Source: Pseudalgibacter alginicilyticus
GTDB lineage: Bacteria; Bacteroidota; Bacteroidia; Flavobacteriales; Flavobacteriaceae
Assembly (NCBI RefSeq): GCF_001310225.1
Contig: NZ_CP012898.1
Span: 1,922,001 to 1,986,000 of the forward strand
Reading direction: 5' to 3'
DNA: 64,000 bases
Below, in pieces: positions 34,527-44,527 of the stretch. Under the pieces are notes generated by a model. It did not search any database and had not been told where the DNA came from. It was given only the letters and a program-made list of their open reading frames with translations. The position numbers and the translations under genes are program-made. Within the stretch, counting starts at the first letter, position 1. Every line of letters begins with the position of its first letter.

Positions 34527-35135
34527 TTACAACCAGTAATTCACGAGTAATAATTGTGGTATAAAACCAATAAAAAAACCTATAATCAACTCTATACTAG
34601 AGTGCGCATCTAACAGTAATCGGGATGTTGCAAGGGCACCTATCAATACAACCATTAAGGCTAATGATTCATTAATATTGATATTAAAGTGTATACTTAA
34701 GGCTATAAAAAACATAAACACACCAGAAACTGCAATCATGTGAATACTTGCTTTAAATTTCAATACCGCTAATATTAAACAGGTTAGGGTAGACAATAAA
34801 ATTCCAACAAAGAAAAAATACAATTCTATAACCTGTGTAGGAGATAAGATGTATTTAAGCACTAAAATTAGATTAATACAATTAAAAAACAAGGGTAAAA
34901 TACGTTCTTTAGTTGTTTCTAAATGAATAGATTTCACTTTACCTCTAAGCATTAAAATAAAGTAAAGAAGTATTGGGAGAATAACAGTAAGTATTAATAC
35001 TGCAAATAATTTTGCATAAACAATGTCTTCAGGGAGATATTTTGGAGATTTATAAAAATAAAAAACAACCCCAAAAAAAGGCATTAATAAAGGGTGAAAA
35101 ATAAACGATATACTCTTTAAGATACGATTCATCAT
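34527..35135 (-). CDS. PAP2-like membrane protein with degenerate active site
   Basis: A 202-residue protein with about six membrane helices. Its layout recalls the PAP2 lipid phosphatase fold, but each motif is altered: KERILPL for the first, KASIHM for the PSGH region, and SRLLLDAHSSIE for SRxxxxxHxxxD. If it is a PAP2 relative, activity is doubtful. Its start overlaps the rpoN stop by four bases, so it is coupled to rpoN. The 180-base gap to the PorT-like gene holds nothing I recognise. Confidence 0.65.
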   Translation of the reverse strand: MMNRILKSISFIFHPLLMPFFGVVFYFYKSPKYLPEDIVYAKLFAVLILTVILPILLYFILMLRGKVKSIHLETTKERILPLFFNCINLILVLKYILSPTQVIELYFFFVGILLSTLTCLILAVLKFKASIHMIAVSGVFMFFIALSIHFNININESLALMVVLIGALATSRLLLDAHSSIELIIGFFIGFIPQLLLVNYWL

Positions 35136-36592
35136 ATCTTTTTTCTTAATCGCGCTACTGGAATGTCCAATTGTTCTCTATACTTTGCAACGGTACGTCT
35201 TGCTATTGGATACCCTTTGTCTTTTAAAATTAGTGCTAAAGTCTCATCTGTAAGTGGCTTTCTTTTATTTTCTTCCTCAATAACAATTTCTAATATTTTT
35301 TTTATTTCCCTAGTTGAAACATCTTCGCCTTGGTCATTTTTCATGGATTCAGAGAAAAATTCTTTAATTAATTTGGTCCCATAAGGGGTATCCACATATT
35401 TACTATTGGCTACTCTTGATACAGTAGATACATCCATATTTATTTCATCGGCTATATCTTTTAATATCATGGGTTTAAGCTTACGCTCATCACCAGTTAA
35501 AAAGTAATCTTTTTGATAGTGCATAATAGCACTCATAGTGACAAATAAAGTTTGTTGACGTTGTTTAATAGCTTCAATAAACCATTTTGCTGCATCCAAT
35601 TTTTGTTTAATAAATATAACAGCATCTTTTTGAGAATTAGATTTTTCCTTAGAATCTTTATAGCCTTTTAACATGTTATTATATTCTCTTGAAACATGTA
35701 ATTCTGGTGCATTTCTACCGTTGAGAGTTAACTCTAATTCTCCATCAACTATTTTAATAGCAAAATCTGGAACCACGTGCTCAACGATTCTATTATTTCC
35801 TGAATAAGACCCTCCTGGTTTTGGATTTAAATGTTCAATTTCTGAAATAGCATCCTTTAGCTGAAGTTCTGAGATATCAAACTTCTGCATTAATTTTTTA
35901 TAATGCTTTTTTGTAAACTGATCAAATGCAGAGTCTATAATATTAGCAGCTAAAGCTATATCAGCATTTTTTTCTTTTCTATGCAATTGGATACTTAAAC
36001 ATTCCTGCAAATTACGTGCTCCTACACCTGCAGGGTCTAATTGGTGAACAAGATGCAACACGGATTGAATTTTTTCTTCAGTTGTATAAACATTTTGAGT
36101 GAATGCTAAATCATCCATGATATCTGATAAAGATCTACGGATATAACCACTTTCATCAACGCTACCAACCAAAAATTCTGCAATTTCACGAGCTTCATCA
36201 TCCAACCGGTATGTATTTAATTGATTAATTAAGTATTGTGTAAATGAAGTTCCAGCAGCATAAGGCATGGTTTTTTCTTCATCATCACTACTATAATTAT
36301 TTACTTGTGTACGATAATCCGGTATTTCATCATCACTTAAATACTCATCAACATTAATATCATCATTTCCTATAGTTTCACTATCATTAAAATCGTCATT
36401 AGAATTATCTAAATCAGCATCATAATCATTTTCAAGAGCTTCTTTACCACTTTCAAGTGCAGGGTTTTCTTCAAGTTCTTGTTTTAAACGTTGCTCAAAA
36501 GCCTGCGTAGGCAACTGTATCAATTTCATTAATTGAATCTGCTGCGGCGATAACTTTTGTGATAGCTTAAATTGTAATTGTTGCTTGAGCAT
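35132..36592 (-). CDS. rpoN: RNA polymerase sigma-54 factor
   Basis: A 486-residue sigma-54. Region I is the Gln/Leu-rich start (LSQKLSPQQIQLMKLIQLPTQAF), region II is a long acidic stretch (about 45-100), the core-binding domain follows, and region III ends with the helix-turn-helix (DVSTVSRVANSKYV) and the RpoN box, here ARRTVAKYREQLDIP. It needs AAA+ activators. It has a near-perfect promoter just upstream. Confidence 0.95.
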   Translation of the reverse strand: MLKQQLQFKLSQKLSPQQIQLMKLIQLPTQAFEQRLKQELEENPALESGKEALENDYDADLDNSNDDFNDSETIGNDDINVDEYLSDDEIPDYRTQVNNYSSDDEEKTMPYAAGTSFTQYLINQLNTYRLDDEAREIAEFLVGSVDESGYIRRSLSDIMDDLAFTQNVYTTEEKIQSVLHLVHQLDPAGVGARNLQECLSIQLHRKEKNADIALAANIIDSAFDQFTKKHYKKLMQKFDISELQLKDAISEIEHLNPKPGGSYSGNNRIVEHVVPDFAIKIVDGELELTLNGRNAPELHVSREYNNMLKGYKDSKEKSNSQKDAVIFIKQKLDAAKWFIEAIKQRQQTLFVTMSAIMHYQKDYFLTGDERKLKPMILKDIADEINMDVSTVSRVANSKYVDTPYGTKLIKEFFSESMKNDQGEDVSTREIKKILEIVIEEENKRKPLTDETLALILKDKGYPIARRTVAKYREQLDIPVARLRKKI

Positions 36593-36609
36593 AGTATTTG
36601 GGTATTAAT

Positions 36610-36640
36610 CAAATATAATCAAACCTTATAGGTTTACAAA
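36610..36640 (-). promoter_or_regulatory. Promoter of rpoN
   Basis: On the minus strand TTTG (36640-36637), 19 bases, TATATTTG (36617-36610): a full consensus match. The spacer includes the small inverted repeat AAACCT-TAT-AGGTTT (36621-36635), a possible overlapping operator. The leader would be only about 12 bases. Confidence 0.75.
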
Positions 36641-36710
36641 ACTGTGTTTATTTAATCGATTTTATTTATAATATTAAAACCTCATCAAGAGATTTTGGTT
36701 TTAACAGGAT

Positions 36711-38144
36711 CTAAAATTCTGCATTTTGTGGTGTTCTTGGAAATGGAATTACATCTCTAATATTACTCATTCCTGTTACAAACATAACTAAACGCTCAAA
36801 ACCTAAACCAAAACCGGAGTGTACTGCCGTACCATATTTTCTTAAATCTAAATACCACCAAAGTTCTTTTTCGTCTATCTGTAAAGCAGCCATTTTTTGC
36901 TTGAGTACTTCTAAGCGTTCTTCTCGTTGGGAGCCACCAACCATTTCACCAATACCGGGAAAAAGAATATCCATAGCTCTTACCGTTTTACCATCATCAT
37001 TTAAACGCATATAAAAGGCTTTGATGTGGGCAGGATAATCAAAAAGAATGACTGGACATTTAAAATGTTTTTCTACTAAAAAACGTTCGTGTTCGCTTTG
37101 TAAGTCTGTACCCCATTCATTTATTAGATATTTAAATTTTTTCTTTTTGTTAGGTTTGCTATTTCGTAGTATGTCTATAGCTTCGGTATAACTAACACGT
37201 TTAAAATTATTATCAATAACAAAATTCAATTTTTCAATTAAACGCATATCACTACGTTCCAATTGTGGCTTTGTTTTATCTTCCTCAATCAATCGATTTT
37301 CTAAAAACTCTAAATCATCTCTATTATTTTTAAGAATATCGCTTAAAACAGACTTCATAAAATCTTCTGCCAAATCCATATTGCCTGCTAAGTCTAAAAA
37401 AGCAACCTCTGGTTCTATCATCCAAAACTCTGAAAGATGTCGTGATGTATTGGAATTTTCTGCTCGAAAGGTAGGGCCAAAGGTATATACTTTACCAAGA
37501 GACATGGCATAGGTTTCTGCCTCTAATTGTCCAGAAACAGTTAAATTAGTTTCTTTACCAAAAAAATCTTTTGAATAGTCAACTACACCTTTTTCATCCA
37601 ATGGCGGATTCTTAGCATCCAACTTACTAACCTTAAACATTTCGCCAGCACCTTCAGCATCACTCCCTGTAATAATAGGTGTATGCATATAATAAAATCC
37701 GTGATCATTAAAATATTTATGAATAGCAAAAGACAATGCTGAACGTAAACGCATTACCGCACTAAACGTGTTGGTACGTGTTCTTAAATGTGCATTTTCA
37801 CGAAGGAATTCAAAAGAATGCTTTTTAGGCTGAATAGGGTAAGTTTCAGGGTCAGAATCCCCTAAAATTTGAATAGTCTTTACTATAATTTCTACACGTT
37901 GCCCCTTACCTTGACTTTCTACTAAATCTCCTTCTATATGTACTGCGGCACCTGTAGTAATACGTTTTAAAGTTGCTTCATCTGTATTTTCAAAATCTAC
38001 TACACATTGAATGTTGTGTAAAGTTGAACCATCATTTAAAGCAACAAATCTATTGGCACGGAAAGTTCGAACCCATCCTTTTATATTTACTTCTGAAAAA
38101 ACAATATCTTTTGATAATAATTCTGAAACCGTATGTGATGTCAT
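36711..38144 (-). CDS. asnS: Asparaginyl-tRNA synthetase
   Basis: A 477-residue class II synthetase with an N-terminal OB-fold anticodon-binding domain (VNIKGWVRTFRANRFVALNDG) and the catalytic domain. Motif 2 is TFRAENSNTSRHLSEFWMIEPE and motif 3 is GFGLGFERLVMFVTGMSNIRDVIPFPR. The motif details fit AsnRS rather than AspRS. A low-quality AAAACC/GGTTTT stem (36676-36702) lies just past the stop. Confidence 0.95.
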   Translation of the reverse strand: MTSHTVSELLSKDIVFSEVNIKGWVRTFRANRFVALNDGSTLHNIQCVVDFENTDEATLKRITTGAAVHIEGDLVESQGKGQRVEIIVKTIQILGDSDPETYPIQPKKHSFEFLRENAHLRTRTNTFSAVMRLRSALSFAIHKYFNDHGFYYMHTPIITGSDAEGAGEMFKVSKLDAKNPPLDEKGVVDYSKDFFGKETNLTVSGQLEAETYAMSLGKVYTFGPTFRAENSNTSRHLSEFWMIEPEVAFLDLAGNMDLAEDFMKSVLSDILKNNRDDLEFLENRLIEEDKTKPQLERSDMRLIEKLNFVIDNNFKRVSYTEAIDILRNSKPNKKKKFKYLINEWGTDLQSEHERFLVEKHFKCPVILFDYPAHIKAFYMRLNDDGKTVRAMDILFPGIGEMVGGSQREERLEVLKQKMAALQIDEKELWWYLDLRKYGTAVHSGFGLGFERLVMFVTGMSNIRDVIPFPRTPQNAEF

Positions 38145-38238
38145 ATACTTTATATTTAAAATGTAAATATAAAGTTTTCAAACATTATAATTGAAGTTCT
38201 AAACAAAGAAGAAACATAAAATTATGGTCTTATTTTTT

Positions 38239-40635
38239 TTAGTTTTCGTCATCAATTCCGTCTTCTTCAGGAATAATATTTATAGTAGGTTTTCTTAAAA
38301 CTTGTTTATTAGCAATACTTCGCTCTAACGACAATAACAAAGAAGGCAATAACAACAAGTTTGATAACATGGCAAACAATAAGGTAACAGACACCAAAGC
38401 TCCCAATGCCACTGTACCTCCAAAACTGGAGATAATAAATACTGAAAAGCCAAAGAACAATACAATAGATGTATAAAACATACTAACACCTGTTTCTCTT
38501 AAAGCACCATAAACAGATATCTTTATTTTCCAATTATTGGCTTGTAATTCTTGTCTATATTTTGCTAAAAAATGAATAGTATCATCTACTGATATACCAA
38601 AAGCAATACTAAACACCAATATGGTTGATGGCTTTATAGGAACCCCCAAATACCCCATTAACCCTGCAGTAATTAATAAAGGCAATAAGTTAGGAATTAA
38701 AGAAACAACAATCATTCTTACAGAACGAAACATATATGCCATAAATAGTGCAATTAATAATATAGCCAGTGACAATGAAATAGCTAAATTTTTAACTAAA
38801 TACTTAGTCCCCTTTTGAAATACCAACGCTTTACCTGTAATAGTAATATTATACTGTTCCTTTGGAAAGACTTTATTTATTTTAGCTTGAAGATCTTCTT
38901 CAATACGTTCCATTTTATCAGTACCAACATCTTTCATAAATGTAGTAATACGTGCATATTGCCCTGTGCTATCTACAAAGTTTTTAAGTAAATCAACATT
39001 AGATGTTGAGTTTTTTGCATATGATAAAATAAAACTATTTTCTTGTGAAGTTGGTAATTGATAAAATTTTGTATTACCGTTATAATAGGCCTGTTTAGAA
39101 TACTTAACCAATCCCACAACAGAAATAGGTTTTGATAATTCTGGAATTTCAACAATTAAGTCTTCCAAATCATCCATGCGCTTAAGTGTAGAAAGTTTCA
39201 TAACACCTTTTTTTCGTTTGGTGTCAATCATAATCTCTAGGGGCATAATACCGTTAAACTCTTGTTCAAAAAAACGAATATCTTCAAAAAACTCAGCTTT
39301 TTTAGGCATGTCTTCAATTAAACTACCTGAAATTTTTATCTGATAGATACCAATAATACTCAAGATTAACAACCCTATAGAAACAGCATATATGGTTATG
39401 TGTTTATTTTTAACCATACATTCCATCCAATTAACAAAACCACCAATCCACCGCTTGTTTAAATGTTCTAAATGGCGATCTTTGGGAAAAGGTAGAAAAG
39501 TGTAGATAATAGGAATTATAAGCAAACACAAAATAAAAATTGCCAAGATACTTAATGATGCTACTATACCAAACTCTTTAAGAAGTGTACTTTCTGTTAA
39601 AATAAAAGTAGCAAAACCGGATGCCGTAGTAACATTGGTCATTAAAGTAGCGTTTCCTATTTTGGTAATAACACGTTGCAACGATCTTACTTTATTGCCA
39701 TGCAGTTGTACTTCATGTTGGTATTTATTTATTAAGAATATACAGTTTGGAATACCAATAACAATTATTAATGGAGGTATTAATGCTGTCAAAACTGTTA
39801 TTTCATATTTCAATAAACCCAGAATACCTAAGGTCCACATTACCCCAATACACACTACAATAAGTGAAATAAAAGTGGCTCTAAAAGACCTGAAAAAGAA
39901 AAAGAATATAAGTGAGGTAACCAATAAAGCAGCCAATACAAACCCACTTATTTCGTCAATTATTATTTGAGCATTAAGTGTTCTAATGTATGGCATTCCA
40001 GAAATACGTACATCTAAATTATAATCTTTTTCAAATGCTTCAATTTTTGGCATTAGAACATCAACAACAAAATCTTTCCTTGCCGAAGTGTTAACAATGC
40101 TTTTATCCATATAAATAGCCGTACGAATCGTTTTTGTTTCCTTATTAAATAAAAAATTGTCGTAAAAAGGGTATTTATTAAATAACTCTTCTTGAAGAAG
40201 GTCTATTTGAGCAACAGAAGTAATGGAGTCTTTGATAAAAGGCTGTAAAAGGAATTTTTCATGAACTGTATCCTTTACTAATTTTTGAAGATCTTTTATT
40301 GATATAACCGTTTCAACAGCAACATAACCTTTAAATTCTTCCGAAAGTTTATTCCAAGCATTTAATTTCTCAGTAGTAAATAAGGTACTGTCTTTAATGC
40401 CTAACACAATTAAATTGCCTTCTTCTCCAAAGGTTTTTAAAAAATCATTATAAATGATATTTATTTCATGGTCATCAGGTAAAAGATTGGCTTCGGTAAA
40501 AGTAAAACGCATGTTTTTCCATTGCAGACTAAAAAAAATAGTAATCAATACAATGCCAATAAGAATGCTAATTTTGTTACGCAAAATCAATCTTGCAGTA
40601 ACACCCCAAAAGTTTTTTGTAAAAAGTTTAAACAT
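38239..40635 (-). CDS. RND/MMPL-type membrane transporter
   Basis: A 798-residue inner-membrane protein with the internal duplication of the RND superfamily: one helix, a large periplasmic loop (about 45-225), six helices, a second loop (about 420-610), then the last helices. Segments such as LTALIPPLIIVIGIPNCIFLINKY and STILVFSIAFGISVDDTIHFLAKYRQE carry the polar and Asp residues of the proton relay. This MMPL/HpnN-like subgroup moves lipids or hydrophobic molecules. No membrane-fusion or TolC gene is adjacent. A barrel protein is encoded 46 bases downstream of its own -7 promoter on the same strand order (40682-41953 lies upstream of it). Confidence 0.85.
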   Translation of the reverse strand: MFKLFTKNFWGVTARLILRNKISILIGIVLITIFFSLQWKNMRFTFTEANLLPDDHEINIIYNDFLKTFGEEGNLIVLGIKDSTLFTTEKLNAWNKLSEEFKGYVAVETVISIKDLQKLVKDTVHEKFLLQPFIKDSITSVAQIDLLQEELFNKYPFYDNFLFNKETKTIRTAIYMDKSIVNTSARKDFVVDVLMPKIEAFEKDYNLDVRISGMPYIRTLNAQIIIDEISGFVLAALLVTSLIFFFFFRSFRATFISLIVVCIGVMWTLGILGLLKYEITVLTALIPPLIIVIGIPNCIFLINKYQHEVQLHGNKVRSLQRVITKIGNATLMTNVTTASGFATFILTESTLLKEFGIVASLSILAIFILCLLIIPIIYTFLPFPKDRHLEHLNKRWIGGFVNWMECMVKNKHITIYAVSIGLLILSIIGIYQIKISGSLIEDMPKKAEFFEDIRFFEQEFNGIMPLEIMIDTKRKKGVMKLSTLKRMDDLEDLIVEIPELSKPISVVGLVKYSKQAYYNGNTKFYQLPTSQENSFILSYAKNSTSNVDLLKNFVDSTGQYARITTFMKDVGTDKMERIEEDLQAKINKVFPKEQYNITITGKALVFQKGTKYLVKNLAISLSLAILLIALFMAYMFRSVRMIVVSLIPNLLPLLITAGLMGYLGVPIKPSTILVFSIAFGISVDDTIHFLAKYRQELQANNWKIKISVYGALRETGVSMFYTSIVLFFGFSVFIISSFGGTVALGALVSVTLLFAMLSNLLLLPSLLLSLERSIANKQVLRKPTINIIPEEDGIDDEN

Positions 40636-40653
40636 GCTTTATTTTAAGAAGCG

Positions 40654-40661
40654 CAAAGGTA
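40654..40661 (-). promoter_or_regulatory. -7 box of the RND transporter gene
   Basis: TACCTTTG on the minus strand fits TAnnTTTG, 18 bases before the start codon. The -33 box is not recognisable. Confidence 0.5.
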
Positions 40662-40681
40662 GAAAAAACGAGTGTATTACT

Positions 40682-41953
40682 TCATAATGAGACGTTAAAT
40701 GTAAATTTAAATGCAACATTATCACTAAACTCTGGAAGATGATAGCCTCCATATCGATAGGTAAAGCTTAAACCAAAACCAAACAGTAATTTATTAATTT
40801 CAAAACCAGATTCCGTATAGCCTTTATTTAATGTCCCAAACGTAATATTTTGATGCTTTTCTGGTTGCTCCATATCTCCAAAAGCTAAACGTGTTATCAA
40901 CACCAGTTGTGGCTTATAACGTAATGAAACATCAAAAGGTTTAAAAAAATGTTTGAATTGTAAGGTAGTAAATTTATCAGAAAAAAACTCATTAAAAAAC
41001 ATGGTTTCAAAGCTATTTAACCCAGCTACTGAAAAACGCTGCAGTATAGTTTCCTTTGTTATGTTATTGGGATAGGCATGATATAAGTGAGATAAAGGTG
41101 TATTACCATTGGCAACTCCTGAAACTAAAATAATTTCAGAAAGGTGACTGTTTTTAGTCCCTATTTGATACATGGTTCTAAAATCTAATTTAGAAAATGC
41201 AAAATCACTACCAAAAACATCCTTTAAACTTTTTGTATATTGTAAAGTAAATTTAGGAAACCCTTCTTTAGTTTCATTTAACCCTGTATCGGTAAGTTGC
41301 ACATCGTCAAATGGACTCCATTGAAATGCTATTTTAGCCGTACTTAAATTAAAATGTTGAATTACCTGATGATCCAAAACATAACCATATGAATACGTCG
41401 GATTTATTTTACTAACGGCAAATTCTGTTTCTGTTTGCAATTCTGGTGTTAACTGATGCTCTATTCCTATAGTTTTTGTAATATGCTTATGAAATAAATC
41501 AATATTAAGTAATCTGGGTTCAAAAAATTGAAAAGAACGTCCGTCTGTAATAAAATTGGCACTCCCTGTTTCCTGTAAATCATCCGTATAAGAAACATTT
41601 AACCATGTATCTGTTTTTGATGACAACCTAAATCCGCCACCAATACTATATTTAAAACGATGGTCTCTAAACCCATATACCGAATAGCCATTTATACGAT
41701 ATTTTTCAGAAAAAGCATCATTAGTTATGAGTCCAAGACCTGTTCGAATGCCTTCATATTGATTGTATTTGATTAAATATCTTAAATCAAAATTGAAATA
41801 CTTTGTTGGGAAATAGCCGTTACCAATACTTTTAAGTAATAGCCTTTTTTTAATGGAATCTTGTTTGGGTTCAAAAATCTCTTTAGAAAAAGATTGAGCT
41901 TGAAGCAACGTAGTACAAACAATAAAAAAAAATAAGATGTTCCGTTTTATCAT
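40682..41953 (-). CDS. Outer-membrane beta-barrel protein resembling the barrel half of DUF5686 proteins
   Basis: A 423-residue exported protein: signal peptide (about 1-20, ending LQAQS), then amphipathic beta strands throughout (for example YSIGGGFRLSSKTDTWLNVSYTDD, FGFGLSFTYRYGGYH) and a C-terminal strand KFTFNVSL with a terminal hydrophobic residue suited to BAM insertion. It looks like the C-terminal barrel of DUF5686-type proteins without their N-terminal carboxypeptidase-regulatory-like domain. The family match is from memory and should be tested. Substrate and role are unknown. Its stop lies 46 bases before the RND gene. Confidence 0.6.
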   Translation of the reverse strand: MIKRNILFFFIVCTTLLQAQSFSKEIFEPKQDSIKKRLLLKSIGNGYFPTKYFNFDLRYLIKYNQYEGIRTGLGLITNDAFSEKYRINGYSVYGFRDHRFKYSIGGGFRLSSKTDTWLNVSYTDDLQETGSANFITDGRSFQFFEPRLLNIDLFHKHITKTIGIEHQLTPELQTETEFAVSKINPTYSYGYVLDHQVIQHFNLSTAKIAFQWSPFDDVQLTDTGLNETKEGFPKFTLQYTKSLKDVFGSDFAFSKLDFRTMYQIGTKNSHLSEIILVSGVANGNTPLSHLYHAYPNNITKETILQRFSVAGLNSFETMFFNEFFSDKFTTLQFKHFFKPFDVSLRYKPQLVLITRLAFGDMEQPEKHQNITFGTLNKGYTESGFEINKLLFGFGLSFTYRYGGYHLPEFSDNVAFKFTFNVSL

Positions 41954-41993
41954 TTATACTGCTTAAAATATAACGTAGCTAAAGGGTTTTATT

Positions 41994-42019
41994 AAAAAAG
42001 CGACTGAAGTGCCGCTTTT
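41994..42019 (-). terminator. Terminator after frr
   Basis: AAAAAGCG/CGCTTTT stem with a 10-base loop, five bases after the frr stop codon. On the minus strand it runs into a T tract. Confidence 0.75.
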
Positions 42020-42023
42020 AAAA

Positions 42024-42581
42024 TTATACTGTCATGATTTCCTTTTCTTTTACCTCGTAAAGTTCATCAACCTTTTTAACGTATTTATCTGTCATTTGTT
42101 GTACATCAATTTCTGCATTCTTTTTAAGGTCTTCAGAAACATCATCATTCTTTTTAATATCGTTATTTGCATCTTTCCGAGCTGTTCTAATACTTACCTT
42201 AGCATCCTCTGCTTCCGCTTTGGCTTGCTTTGCTAAATCACGTCTGCGCTCCTCTGTTAAAGGTGGTACATTAATAATAATCGTATCACCATTATTCATA
42301 GGATTAAAACCTAAATTAGCAACCATAATGCCCTTCTCTATTTCCTGCAACATATTTTTTTCCCAAGGTTGAACGGTTATGGTTCTTCCATCTGGCGTAT
42401 TTACATTGGCTACTTGACTTAATGGAGTTTGAGCTCCGTAGTAATTCACCATGACACTTCCAAGCATAGCTGGACTTGCTTTCCCTGCTCGTATGTTAAC
42501 AAATTGTTTTTCGAGATGCTTGATAGCATTGCTCATTGCTTCTTTTGTTGAATCTAATATAAATTGTATGTCTTCGTTCAT
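42024..42581 (-). CDS. frr: Ribosome recycling factor
   Basis: A 185-residue full-length RRF, which with EF-G splits post-termination ribosomes. The long three-helix bundle shows VNIRAGKASPAML at the start and PLTEERRRDLAKQAKAEAEDAKVSIRTARKD in the middle, the usual signature. It follows pyrH by about 50 bases. Confidence 0.96.
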   Translation of the reverse strand: MNEDIQFILDSTKEAMSNAIKHLEKQFVNIRAGKASPAMLGSVMVNYYGAQTPLSQVANVNTPDGRTITVQPWEKNMLQEIEKGIMVANLGFNPMNNGDTIIINVPPLTEERRRDLAKQAKAEAEDAKVSIRTARKDANNDIKKNDDVSEDLKKNAEIDVQQMTDKYVKKVDELYEVKEKEIMTV

Positions 42582-42630
42582 TTTATAAACTTTTTTAATA
42601 ACTAAAAATAAGCAAAAATTACGCCAATTA

Positions 42631-43338
42631 CTATATGTTAACCTCAGTACCTATTTTTTCTCCAGAAACCACTCTAAATAAATTTCCTTTTTTGTTCATA
42701 TCAAAAACAATAATAGGCAATTCATTTTCTTGACTTAAAGTAAAAGCCGTAGTATCCATAACTTTTAAACCTTTACTTAAAACTTCTTCAAAAGATAAAG
42801 TGTTAAACTTTATTGCCTTACTATCTTTTTCTGGATCAACATTATAAATTCCATCTACTCGTGTTCCTTTTAATATAACATCAGCCTCAATTTCAATCGC
42901 TCTTAAAACAGCAGCAGAATCTGTAGTAAAATATGGATTTCCTGTACCACCACCAAAAATAACCACACGTCCCTTTTCAAGATGACGCATAGCTTTACGG
43001 CGAATAAAAGGCTCTGCCACTTGATTAATATGAACAGCAGATTGCAAACGTGTTGGCACCCCTGAGTCTTCCAAAGCACTTTGCAATGCTAAACCATTAA
43101 TAACGGTTGCAAGCATCCCCATATGATCCCCTTGCACACGATCCATGCCGTTACTGGCTCCAGAAAGACCTCTAAAAATATTTCCTCCCCCAATAACTAT
43201 TGCTACTTCTACACCTTTGTCAGTTATAACTTTAATATCCTCTGCATATTCCGCCAAACGTTCTGGATCGATTCCATATTGGCGAGAACCCATTAAAGCT
43301 TCACCAGATAATTTTAGTAGTATTCTTTTATATTTCAT
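42631..43338 (-). CDS. pyrH: Uridylate kinase (UMP kinase)
   Basis: A 235-residue amino-acid-kinase-fold enzyme that makes UDP from [17 protein letters not shown] binds phosphate, [10 protein letters not shown] is the glycine loop, and [15 protein letters not shown] and [10 protein letters not shown] complete the site. I chose the ATG at 43338, which gives the standard [15 protein letters not shown] start; an upstream ATG at 43386 adds 16 unconserved residues. Confidence 0.95.
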   Translation of the reverse strand: MKYKRILLKLSGEALMGSRQYGIDPERLAEYAEDIKVITDKGVEVAIVIGGGNIFRGLSGASNGMDRVQGDHMGMLATVINGLALQSALEDSGVPTRLQSAVHINQVAEPFIRRKAMRHLEKGRVVIFGGGTGNPYFTTDSAAVLRAIEIEADVILKGTRVDGIYNVDPEKDSKAIKFNTLSFEEVLSKGLKVMDTTAFTLSQENELPIIVFDMNKKGNLFRVVSGEKIGTEVNI

Positions 43339-43383
43339 AAATATTGTTGATGACATTTCCATCAATATGGAAACAAGATTGTG

Positions 43384-43391
43384 CAAATATA
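43384..43391 (-). promoter_or_regulatory. -7 box of pyrH-frr
   Basis: TATATTTG on the minus strand, 45 bases before the pyrH start and after the tsf terminator. No clear -33 box. Confidence 0.5.
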
Positions 43392-43432
43392 AACAATATC
43401 TTAAATTGCTCTAACTGATTTTTTGCATAAAA

Positions 43433-43463
43433 AAACCACTACTCTCATTTAGAATAGTGGTTT
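43433..43463 (-). terminator. Terminator after tsf
   Basis: AAACCACT (43433-43440) pairs with AGTGGTTT (43456-43463), and the stem can extend inward with one mismatch. A run of T follows on the minus strand. Confidence 0.8.
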
Positions 43464-43534
43464 CGTTTATAATTTTCATTGAAAATGAAAATATGTTGTT
43501 TTTACTTTTAAAATTTCTGCTTTGCAGGATTTTA

Positions 43535-44509
43535 TTATCCTACTGTAGCTCTTTTGAATCCTGTAATTTCAACATCACCGTAAGAGGCAACATATTTAGC
43601 CACATTTATTTTTTCATCTTTAATGAAGTTTTGATCTAATAAACATTTCTCTTGATCAAGCGTAGTGTTATCAGAAATAAAACGTTCCATTTTTCCTGGC
43701 AAAATTCTATCCCAAATTTGCTCTGGTTTACCTTCTGCTTTCAATTCTGCTTTTGCATCCTCTTCTGCCTGTGCTAAAGCTTCAGGAGTTAATTGTGCCA
43801 TTGAAATAAATTTAGGTACATTTTTAAGCGTTTTACCTAAGCGACCTAATTCAATATTATCTTTTTCAATAACAGCTATTCTAGCCTCTGTTTCTGAAGC
43901 AACAAATTCAGGATCAAAATCTTTATAAGACAATGTGGTTGCTCCCATAGAAGCTACTTGCATAGCTACATCTTTAACTAATGTTTCAGCATTATCTACT
44001 TTAGCAGACAACCCAACTAAAGCTGCAATTTTATTAATATGTACATAAGCTCCAACATAGGGTGCTTGTAATTTTTCAAAAGCAGTAATGTCTAATTTTT
44101 CACCAATAACACCTGTTTGCTCAGTTAGTTTATCAGCGACTGTCATACCTCCAAAATCAGCTGCTAAGAATGCTTCTTTTGTATCAAAATTTAAAGCAAG
44201 ATCAGCTAATTCATTAGCTAAGGTTACAAAATTCTCATTTTTACCAACAAAATCAGTTTCACAACCTAAAACAATAGCAACTCCTTCTGTTTGGTCTGCA
44301 TTAATTTTTGCGATAGCAGCACCTTCAGAAGAATCTCTATCGGCTCTTTTTTCTGCTACTTTTTGTCCTTTTTTACGTAAAACATCAATAGCTTTATCAA
44401 AATCACCACCAGCTTCAACTAGTGCTTTTTTACAATCCATCATTCCTGCACCAGTTGCTTGTCTTAATTTATTTACTTCTGCTGCTGTAATTTTTACTGT
44501 AGATTCCAT
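43535..44509 (-). CDS. tsf: Translation elongation factor Ts
   Basis: A 324-residue nucleotide exchange factor for EF-Tu. The N-terminal UBA-like module contains VNKLRQATGAGMMDCKKALVEAGGD and the core domain contains ETDFVGKNENFVTLANELA. Length is somewhat above E. coli Ts, as usual in Bacteroidota. It follows rpsB, with an attenuator-like hairpin between them. Confidence 0.96.
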   Translation of the reverse strand: MESTVKITAAEVNKLRQATGAGMMDCKKALVEAGGDFDKAIDVLRKKGQKVAEKRADRDSSEGAAIAKINADQTEGVAIVLGCETDFVGKNENFVTLANELADLALNFDTKEAFLAADFGGMTVADKLTEQTGVIGEKLDITAFEKLQAPYVGAYVHINKIAALVGLSAKVDNAETLVKDVAMQVASMGATTLSYKDFDPEFVASETEARIAVIEKDNIELGRLGKTLKNVPKFISMAQLTPEALAQAEEDAKAELKAEGKPEQIWDRILPGKMERFISDNTTLDQEKCLLDQNFIKDEKINVAKYVASYGDVEITGFKRATVG

Positions 44510-44527
44510 ATCTTTTAGTATTTAAAA

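Noticed and set aside
42009-42236. Hydrophobic open frame on the plus strand antisense to frr
   Set aside because: Falls within frr on the other strand; the hydrophobic look comes from reversed Lys/Glu codons.
43665-44525. Long open frames antisense to tsf
   Set aside because: Ser/Ala-rich shadow frames caused by the codon bias of tsf on the other strand; tsf is certain.
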